Assembly (NCBI GenBank): GCA_013398275.1
Contig: VZSE01002468.1
Coordinates: 1,463,825-1,527,824 of the forward strand
Reading direction: 5' to 3'
DNA: 64,000 nucleotides
Source: Promerops cafer
Lineage: Eukaryota > Chordata > Aves > Passeriformes > Nectariniidae
Below the pieces are notes generated by a model. That model did not search any database and was not told the DNA's origin. It saw only the letters and a program-made list of their open reading frames with translations. Below, piece after piece: positions 55,000 to 64,000 of the stretch; position 1 is the stretch's first letter; the number at the start of each line of letters is the position of its first letter. A program made the position numbers and the translations under genes.

Positions 55000-57254
55000 A
55001 GTCATTCAGTGAGAGTTTCTTGGGGCAACAGGCACAGCCCTGACAGGGATAAGAAAGACTACTGAAGTGGAGCTACACAGAGCTGAACATTTAACTACAA
55101 TACGCAAAAATGGAAACATCTTCCATCCCACAGCCTTCAACATCAGGCACTTTTCACCTAGAAATTCATACACTTGCTAAGCCATATGGGCTTTCAAGTG
55201 CTTTGCAGCATCCTACTACAACTCTAGTCTTATTAAAAATCTTGTCAGTAACTGTGAACGAGGAAATTGTGCCCCATCAAAATGATGCATAATAGTTCAT
55301 ATCTCATAGAATTTTGACCTCAGTACTCTTCATACACATTCATACTTCTCTGCGTCTGACACTCTCCAGGCACAGTTTCAAATTCATCTCAACACCATGA
55401 GGGCTAGAAGCACTTTTCTAAGGGGATGCTGTAATTTTACATAATCATGACTCCAGAAAAAATCCAGACTCCCTAACCAGATATGTCTCATACTAACCCT
55501 GCAGACATGAACACAGAGAACACAGAAGAAGGAGTAAATTAGAATGTGAATTATAACATGCAATTGCTTTGCTTTTTTTTATTTCGTCTTTAATTGTAGC
55601 CCTAAAGTGGACTTTTCTTGAGAAGACAAGCAGAAAATCTGAAACGTGAGAAGAATCTAAAGAAGCTGCCTTACAAATGTGCCTATCTGAATTCGTATGC
55701 ATACATATATATAAGGAGTTACTGCCCTAGGATGTTTCAGTAGAGCATCAAGCATTGCCATAGATACAAATAGAAATGGTCTGAGTTCATGAGGAAATCC
55801 TGAAAAGATAACAGAGGTTATTTTATCCTTCAGGGAGGCTGTGTTGTTCTTTTGGCTTGGACTGAGTCCTGACCAGCCAGTCTTCTTGTTAAGACCTCTC
55901 CCCTTCAAACAAGGGACCACCCAACTAGGTAGTTTGAGAATAGTTTATGATGAACAGTAACAAATAACAGCATGGGGAATCAAAAGGGAAAAGAGGGGCT
56001 CCAGGCAGGAAAGATAACAGTGTCCAATGGACAAATTTCATATTCAGAAAGATATGAGAAAACATGTCCAAGAAGAGGATGCAAAACTAACTTAGAGTCT
56101 CACACTAGAAGACAGAGTTCGAAATTATGGGAATAGAAGGAGAGGAACATCCAGCAGTTAGTAACCTAGCTGGTTTAAGTTGAGAGAGAATCTCAAAAAT
56201 CAGGACACCAGTGCTACATAACCTCAGTGAAATGGAGAAGGTGGTCAATGGAAATCACTGAAGACACAGAAGACCCAAGAACACCTTCCACATGCTCAGG
56301 ACCAGTGAACCAGAGCTCTGGAAGTTGAGGGAGAAGCAGCTGTTGGAGGACATTAAGCCTGCACAGGGATGGAGCCTGAGATATGGTGTACACCTCTGTG
56401 GGAAAGGAATGGCTTTTCAGACATCTGATTGTATTCCCTGGAAACATTTTGATAGGAAAACAAATTTTTTAGGCCTCAATGACTTCTTGGAATAAATCAA
56501 TTTGCCTCCTTTACCAGGAATGACCATACAACTCACAGAAGCCAGTATGAAGCCAGTTACAGCTGGCCTAAGCTATACAAGTACAAATAAAATGGTCTTG
56601 AACACTTCACATGCTGGTGAAAATCTTCCTGCTCATTACAGGAGATGCTGATACTGGCCATGGCTGGAGAAAAGACACGGAACTGGGCAGAGTACCTGGC
56701 ACCTCCCATGGGGCCATTCTTACCATGCATGTAAGGTAAGAACAGCATGGCAGCTTTTCTTTCCTGGTCAACTGGCCTAAGCAGTCCAGTAATAATCACT
56801 GGGTTTTGTTCTACAAGTTCTGCTTCCAAGTGAAGAAAGGAAGCCTGTGGGCTGGAGTGTTTGGCATCAATAGAGGGAGAAACATCTGCTTATGGAATGC
56901 AGGTGGCTGCAAAATCTTAATTTTTTTCTTTTTCTATTTTTTTTCTTTTTCATAGGAAAGAGCATTCCCCATGGCTATACACACAGACATCAGATTTAAA
57001 AATAGCCAAGTTCCACCTCGACCGTGGGTGAGTGAAAGACAGAAGACAGATGCATTGGCTGCCAGCTAGACTTGACATCTACTTTTTCTTTCCTCACCCT
57101 GGCAGCCAGCAGTTGCACACATGTGCACAGGTAAGGTCCCCAGTGGCAAAGCACACGGTGTCTGCCTCCCCCTCAATTCACTGACTGCTGCCTGCCAGCC
57201 GTGTGTGTCTGGGAGCCACATAAACCCACACTCCCCATTTAGTGCACCAGGCAT
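55000..57254. other. Intergenic, no gene seen
   Basis: Short open frames only. A T-rich tract lies at 56921-56951. No repeat family is recognised. Confidence 0.6.
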
Positions 57255-57370
57255 GTATAAAAATCACCAAGTTCCTCCTATTTGTCCTGATTAATTCGCA
57301 AATTCCTCACTAGTCATTTATGTGTGGGGATTGCTATCGAGTTCATTGCAAAGGTTAACACATCTCTGTT
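57255..57370. promoter_or_regulatory. Candidate conserved non-coding element
   Basis: Repeat-free sequence with GATTAATT (57289-57296), AATTCGCAAATT (57294-57305), a TATCGAG segment, CAAAGGTTAAC ending at 57359 and other transcription-factor-like words, with CpGs kept in AT-rich context. No open frame crosses it convincingly. Evidence is texture only. Confidence 0.3.
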
Positions 57371-60300
57371 TCTGGCTTGTTTTGTTAACTCCTTTAGTGC
57401 CTGATCCACATGGACACTTTCCGTGGCTCCAACCTATATAATGATTGTGTGTGCTTGTGCATGACTGGTCTCACTTTCAGACCCTGGCCCAGGTCAGTTA
57501 AAGGTGATTTCAAGGCACAGGTCTTCGAGTTGCTTCCTTCCTCTCACCCAGACAGCAGGAGATTCCTCCTCTTTTTCTTAACTGGCTTTAATCCACCCAC
57601 TGTTTATACTTCCAACCAAATGCATTCATTGAAAACATAAGGCACTACTGCCCACATACTCAATGCTACTCTTCATGTGCTCATCAGCAGTAGAAGCCAC
57701 AGTAATTCAGCAAACTTGGCTATTTTATTTGCAAACATGTTTACAAGCATCTCTGTATGCATTTACCTAAATCACATGGCTCACAAAGAAGTCCTTTCCA
57801 TGGGAAATTATGGATGCTGAAAAGTCACATTTATTCAAACCACAACTTGACAAATTCAGAAAAGGAAAATTCATCCAGCGCATTAAACTTTAATTAACTG
57901 GATGTCAGGGGAATATTTGAGGGCAGTATCACTGTAGATTTATATTATTCTTACAGGTTTCCCTCTTTCAGTAATGCTGAAAACAAGATACCTTTGGTCT
58001 AGCCCACTGTGGACATTCTTGGGGTTTACATGTGTTTTCCATAATATTAGTGTGACATGATTTCCTAATAAACCTGTTCCAGGCACATTCAGGCTGCATT
58101 AGGGTCTTACAGACACACTGTAGAGCACAGTAAGTACTTCTTGTTCTACATTCAGAGCTTGGCATGCTAAGCATCACATTTCTGGTCTAGGACGATGGAC
58201 AGGAAGAATGGAAAATATCTCATGATCAGAACAGCCTTAGAAATGAAGCAGACTTGGTCTCTTCTGCATAATGACAAGACATTGAATTCTGTTCAGTTCT
58301 ACAAAAAGAAGGCTGCAGAATTGATATGGCCACTACTAATGAATACTGACCTAGGAAGGACCAACAGATGTCTGAGTTTACTCAGGCATGTCTTCTCTTT
58401 CTGTCTGAAATGTTTGCCCAGGTGGAATTTTCCCATTTGTCCAAAATTTCCAGACATTTGACCTGAGCAGCAGCAATAGCTGTAGCTATGCTCTGCATGA
58501 CCAGAAAGTCCAAGCTAATAACTGGTGCATGCAGGCATATCAACAGTACAGCACACATGCATATACCTGTTTACAAAATCCCACCTAAACTTGATAACAT
58601 AATAGAAGAGAACACTTAATCCAGGGGACAAGATATAAGAAAATCCCACAGCTCGATGCTGAAGGTGTGCATACTCATTTTTCACATCAGTGTTTTCAAC
58701 AGTGGGGAGAAACAGCTGATGGAGTAACTTGCCAGGCATCATTGGGAGTCTTCCACCACCATCAATGTTTAAACCATGAATGGGTATTATTTCTGAAAAA
58801 TGCCCATAAATGAAGAGGGAATGAAGGGAAATGAAGAGGGAAGTCCTGTGGCCTTCAACCTGCGGGGAGATGCTCCCAGTGGTCCCTTCTGCCTTTAAAA
58901 ACTCCTCATCATCCTCCATTTCTCAAAATACCCTTCTCTCAGGAGAGCTGTGAATACTCACTAACATCAGAAGGGTGACCTTTGGAGAGGTCAAGACAAT
59001 GTGGCAGTGAAAGGGCATGACCACCCTCATGAGCACATCTGGCTCTTTACAGTGGCAGCTGGATCTTAATGCCATGTCTCCTCTAGTCCAACAAGCAAAG
59101 GAAAAGACTGGAAGTGGAGACCAAGAGACATAAGCCAAAGGCTGCAATCAGACAAAAAAGGATAGGATTTTGTCCAAAAGCCATATATTTCAACTGGAGA
59201 CTACTGGTTTAAACATAGCAGCCACTCCCAGGGAAGTCATACTCATATTTGCAATGGAGCAGCTGAGGGTCCTGCCTGTCCCACAAACACTGGCAGACCT
59301 CAGCCAGGGTGAACTCACATCCAGACCTGGTGGCCCTAGTACCTCTGTTCATGGGACACTATTTTTTCCCCCTTACCCAGTTGCAGGCTGTTCCTGCCAG
59401 CAGCCTCAAATCTCCTGACCTGTTATTAAAACAGCCTTGGAGAAAGTAAACATGACCAATGGAAAAACAAAAAATATCACCCAAATGTCTAAGGAAACCA
59501 TGAGCTACATCCAGCACAGATTTTTCAAAAGGACAAGGATTTTCACGGCTCAGCGTTCTAATTTGTTTGACCGTTTATTTCCAAGGAACACATCCAAGAG
59601 TGACAAGCTCCATTTATTTCAATGGGCAGCATATGCCAGCAACGTGAATGGCGTATGCTATAAAAGAGAATGGATGTTCTCAAGCATCCTAGAAAGCTGT
59701 CCTTTCGACAGACAGAGGACATGTAGGTAATGGAAGTGCTGCTCTGCTCTGACAAGCAGCACCATAAAAGCAGCATCCTGGGTTCTCTTGTTCGATATCT
59801 CCCCACCACCAACCTGAGAGATTTGCTCAAGCTGAAAGTGAAAAATTATTACCTAATACCTGGCCCAGCACTGGAGAAGCAGATGGATTCTTTCATTGTT
59901 CCACTTTTCTGGGCCAGAAGGACATCTCCTTGGGACATATGGCCACTTCAGGGTGTTAGTGCTTCACCCTTTTAGACTTCTGGGGCTACGCACCAACCCA
60001 GAGTATTCTCACAAATGACATCACCTTCAAATCATTGTGTGATGTGAATATGAGATGTTCACACAAGAAAGTGCCTTCTTTCCATAAAATACCATCACAT
60101 GGCACTATTTTCAGTCTTGTCTCTTCATACTACATCCTGAAGACAATCCTCTTCTGAATCTTGCCTTTCCAAAATCTGATCCCACTGAAGCCTGAAAAAC
60201 CCTGAGTTGTGAGTCTCTGTCACAATTCAGTACCACATATGAATTGATATTGTTTGGTGGCCTGTGACACTTTACTGTAAGTCTCACAGGAGTGGGCAAC

Positions 60301-63129
60301 TTTTATTGGCTATCATTAATGAATTGACTAATATTAGTTCTATGCTAGGCCTTACCTAGGGAGCAGTCTGGTCCATAATTTACTGGCTTGTCAGCAAGCC
60401 CTGGAAGTCAAAATAGAACGATTTTTGTCTTGCTTTTCAGTGAGATGGCCCCAACAAAGGTGGGGTGTGGCTTTGTTCATACTGAGTCTTTCTCTGGACA
60501 CCTTTCATTCTCATTCAACTTAAAAGGTTGCTGAGGAGGAGCAGAGTGAGCTGCAATGCTGTCCACAGAAAACCACCTCCCCTTCTCCTGTAACTCCAGC
60601 CAGTCAACATCTCAAGCCAGGTAAAGAAGAAGAGATGTTCATGACTCCCTTACAGCCCTCCAGTATGGCAAAATGCAAAATGAAATCCCAAATTCTCCTT
60701 CAGGAGATTCATGTCCACCTGTGCTGCAAGGCTCACTATCCTGGATTTAGTCTGCAGTAAGGCCACAGCCATACAATACCCCTGGATGTCCATTATACAG
60801 ACAGGAGACCCTTGTTGTGGCACTGTTTTTCCTATTCACTTTGTCTTCAGCAGGTGGAGCTTGTAGGTTCAGTTTCACCCTTTATGGAGAAGCCAAATCA
60901 ATGCTGTTCATGCCATTGAGGGCATCTTTGAAACCGTGTGGATTTTATTAGCTTGCCTTGATGCCAGGGAGGTGCTTGCTTAGTGAAGAGGCCAACCATA
61001 GACTTGTGGCTGGCTCTGTGTGTATTTGAGGATATAAATCATAAGGTGGCTTTGCATCTATGCAGCTTCCTTTGGGACCGTGCTGGTTGCCAAAATGCAG
61101 GTCTCCACTCACTGTGAGCTATTTCCTAAGGAAAAAGAAAAAAGAGCTTGAGGTAGAGCTATACTCATCCTTCCTCTGTCAAAGTGGAACTTTTAGTTTC
61201 CATCAAATGCACTTTTGTCCCTCATTTTCTGATTGTTTCTGGTGACTTCCACGCCTGGGCCAGTTGGCCCCATGTATGTTGAGCTCTCAAAACCAGCCTC
61301 TTCCTCCAGGTGTGAGTGGTGAGAGACAGGAGAGCTCTTTGCTGGGAGAATGTGGCCCTGCTTCTGGGCTTTGGGGCTTTATTTGGTCAAAGAAGAGCCA
61401 GGCTGTCAGCTACAGCATTTCTGACTGGCTTTTTAAGGCTAAAGATACAGAGACTACACCCTGTGTCTTGCAGTTGATGTGAGAAAATATGCAGTATCCC
61501 AGCAGAGAGGTTTGGGAAGACACCCCAGGCCTGGCATGCCCAGGGCAAACTGGGATCCTCTAGATTTAACACTGGTAGTGGAGCAGTGGGGTAATCAAAT
61601 GCCAGGGGCAGTAACCAGTGCTTTATGAGGTGTCAAGAATGTCCATCATAACTGAACAGCATTGTGAAGCAACTGTTTGGTCTTTTCCTGAAAATTAAAA
61701 CTAAAAAGCAAGCCATATGATGACAGCATCTGTAGCAGAGAGCAGGGTGGCTTGCATGAATTAGCAGCTTCCTGGCTGTTATCTGTGGCAGCCTTAGCCA
61801 GCTACTTATTCCATCACCTGCAGCTTCTGTGGGCTGAGGCCTCAGATTTGCACCTTGGGGAACACTGCAAGCCAAAGTCCCCAGCACTGAGCCACAGTCA
61901 AAAAAGAGCTGGAGAAGGTCTCCTCCACAGCTTTCTCATTGAAGTCTGGGATGGTGGTCATTTGATGGAATGGGATCTTGGGTCCTGGAATGTGGAGCAC
62001 AGTGACCTTGAACTGCTCAGATCCTGATGTCCAAAGAGCGCCTGTGAAGTGTACCAGTAAGGTGAGCTGAATGGGGATGTGCCACAGCCTCAGTGACTTG
62101 CATCTGAATCTTCCTGGCATGTCCCACTGCAGAGAAGGATAGCTTAGCCAAGAATCTCCAGAAGCCCTCCTGGGGTCATGTTGGATATCCATGGAACCAG
62201 GGCCAGTATGTGAGGTCAGAGCAAGTGATAGTCTCCTGCTACCTTGGAGACGTGTTATGGGTTGGGGAAGAGAGATAAATCCCCAAATTTCTCTGGGAGA
62301 AGTGCTCATTAGGATCCACTTTCAGGCATTTCTTTCCCTAGTGGGTCAGGTGTCATGCATATTCTTTGCGACTGTATCCACCATTAAAAAAAAAAAAAAT
62401 AGACAAAACCCAAAATTACTCAGGCATGCTACTTATTCTTGTTAAGGTCCTGTAAATCATATCGAGCGCAGAATCTCTCCCCTTTCAGAGATCTCCCACC
62501 TTGTTGCGTATGGATGACCCTCAAGGATCCCTGCAAGTGTCTTCCTGCAACCTCTCCCCCACACTTCCTGCTGATGGGACCCAGAACCACCCACTGAGCT
62601 GCTGGTGAGCAGCAGAATCAGTTCTGTTCTGTCTTACCCACCCTTCCTGCTGTCCCTTTTTGGGGGCTCCAAAGGGGGCACAGAAAAGTCCCCATGGAAG
62701 AAGACGATTGCACCCAGAAAAGTGGCTATGGCATGCATTTGAAGGGATCTGCAGGGAGGGTAATGGGGATCAGAGCAGAGAAGGCACTGCCATCTGCCAG
62801 GGGCTGGATCAGGGTGACAGCAAGAGGAGTCACTTTGGTCACAGGCATCCCCTGACTCAGGCACGAAGGGGCCTGGCTCCATCCAGTCTCTTGAGAGCAG
62901 AAAAGCCACAGACTCATGGCTGACTCCCTCGCCTCATTGTCTGTGCACTGGAGCAGGGAAGGCAGGAGGCAGAGGGAGCGGGGCAGCCTTTCTGTCCCCC
63001 TGGCTCTGACAGGTCCATGCCTGCCATGCACTGGGATCGGGGGTGGGTGGGAGACAGGGCAGAGGGACCGCCAAAATAAATGAACTAAGAAACCAGTCTG
63101 ATGATTCTCCACAAGCTTGGTACACATGA
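57371..63129. other. Intergenic, no gene seen
   Basis: Open frames up to 155 codons (61842-62309 minus) and 133 codons (62726-63127 minus) lie in GC-richer sequence and match no family I recognise. A TTTAATTAACTGG segment lies near 57890-57902, a small tandem AATGAAGAGGG duplication near 58807-58842, and an A14 run at 62386-62399. Confidence 0.6.
62386..62399. repeat. A14 homopolymer
   Basis: An uninterrupted A run follows CCATT. Confidence 0.9.
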
Positions 63130-63480
63130 TGCAAATTGATGTTTAAAGCTTATTTATTAGCTTACATGCGAAATGCCAGCGGTGTTTTTCTAGATCAGTG
63201 GGTATCCAATATTTGGGCGGGGGGAGACGACGGCAGTGGGAGCGAGCATGGCTAGAGACTGTATATCCAGAGGCTAGGGTTTATATCATGGGCTGCTCTC
63301 GACTGTTATAATTTGTGGCACAGATTCAGCGAGAATCTGATCTGCTGAAAATATTTGGGCTGTGAAAACTCCCACACTGTGACAGATGTCAAGTCCAATT
63401 AAGTGACTCGTGTCCAGGTTTCTGTCCAATAGGCTTTCCCATTAAATACCAATTTAAGAGGGAAAAAATGCCGCCCCCTT
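63130..63480. promoter_or_regulatory. Promoter-like or enhancer-like region near the right edge
   Basis: The region has CCAAT (63206-63210) beside GGGCGGGGGG (63215-63224). The word AATATTTGGGC occurs twice (63208-63218 and 63350-63360). CAGATTC/GAATCTG (63321-63327 and 63333-63339) form a hairpin, and a second CCAAT occurs at about 63425. AT-rich motif-dense sequence of this kind just before a CpG-rich block suggests the upstream part of a promoter. Which gene it serves is not visible. Confidence 0.4.
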
Positions 63481-64000
63481 TTCTCCGAGCCTTTATCTCT
63501 TCCGACCATCTCTAGGCGAAACCCTTTGGTACCAGAAGTGGATCCACACGCATCTCTGCTCCGTCTGTCTGTCTCGCCCCTGCCACCTTCTGCACCCCTC
63601 CTTGGCTTCTTTGCCACTCCGGGAGGGGTGGGAGGAGGAACTGCACTTTCTTTTTATGCATGTGAGCGTACCTTGTCCTGCACCGCCGTTATCCCTCACA
63701 GCCGCTCCGAACCCGCGCCGAGATTTTCCTTTATTTCGTTTTGTTTTTCTTTTTCAGCGTTCGCATATTTTCCTTTATTTTTCACTCGAAAGATGCAGGA
63801 GGAGTTAGGAAGCTCAGGGACGGATGGGGGTTTCGTTTATCCTTTTTTTTCTCCCCTCGCCAGTTCTTGAAGGACCAGAAGAAGAACTAAACCAAACATT
63901 CATTTTCCGACGGCGTCTCCCCCGCTCCTGCCCCTCTCCGCCGGACCGGTGAATTAACAAAACCTCACGTTACAACCCCCCACGCCCCCACCAAAAAAAA
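63481..64000. promoter_or_regulatory. CpG-enriched block at the right edge, possible start of a promoter island
   Basis: CpG and GC content rise (ACCGCCG, CCGCTCCGAACCCGCGCCGA, CCGACGGCG, CCGCCGGACCGG), alternating with T-rich stretches. Open frames here are short and not recognised. By mammalian synteny the next gene, reading rightwards, would be NHLH2, divergent from SLC22A15. No bHLH coding sequence is present in the window, so this is only a suggestion. Confidence 0.4.

Noticed and set aside
61842..63127. Minus-strand open frames of 155 and 133 codons
   Set aside because: They lie in GC-richer intergenic DNA with no splice-consistent partners and no recognisable family; probably chance.
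63526..63870. 114-codon plus-strand open frame as an NHLH2 exon
   Set aside because: It shows no bHLH residues and is rich in Ser, Pro and Phe from CT-rich DNA; more likely promoter or untranslated sequence.

Overview
The window reads as vertebrate nuclear DNA, most likely from a bird. It carries a spliced gene with GT-AG introns. Several short CR1-type LINE fragments are present, three of which keep the CATAGAATCATAGAAT-like 3' end typical of avian CR1. There is no sign of prokaryotic gene packing. Non-avian sauropsids also carry CR1, so 'bird' is an inference, supported by the compact introns. No species can be named.

The only protein-coding gene I can support is SLC22A15, a membrane transporter of the SLC22 branch of the major facilitator superfamily. 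It lies on the minus strand at the left of the window. Five coding exons (exon 1 at 19490-19576, exon 2 at 6842-7054, exon 3 at 3592-3724, exon 4 at 2419-2583, exon 5 at 1289-1418) join in frame with correct splice sites and phases. Together they give the first 242 residues plus a split codon, a little under half of the usual length of about 550. The remaining 3' exons lie beyond position 1. The start codon sits in a CpG island (about 19370-20160) with GC boxes and an NRF1-like site, which is the probable promoter.

The remaining 44 kb (about 20.2-64.0 kb) has no gene I can support. It holds five CR1 fragments, simple repeats, a second CpG island at about 26.0-26.3 kb with a near-consensus CTCF motif, and several stretches that look like non-coding regulatory sequence (TAAT and octamer motifs, E-boxes, retained CpGs). 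These are near 32.1, 38.3, 38.5, 43.4-43.8, 45.5-45.7 and 57.3 kb. The last 0.9 kb becomes CpG- and GC-box-rich again, as if approaching another promoter. In mammals the neighbour head-to-head with SLC22A15 is the neuronal bHLH gene NHLH2, so the right edge may be its upstream region. No NHLH2 coding sequence is visible, so this rests on synteny only.

I found no convincing new biological system. The points most worth a second look are: the orphan CpG island with the CTCF motif; the compound element at 45.5-45.9 kb (pyrimidine tract, RFX-like box, CACGTG, strong Z-DNA candidate, purine tract); a perfect 12-copy GGAAT array; an out-of-frame upstream ORF overlapping the SLC22A15 start; and a 1.8 kb run of overlapping minus-strand open frames at 23.7-25.5 kb that could be a decayed element.
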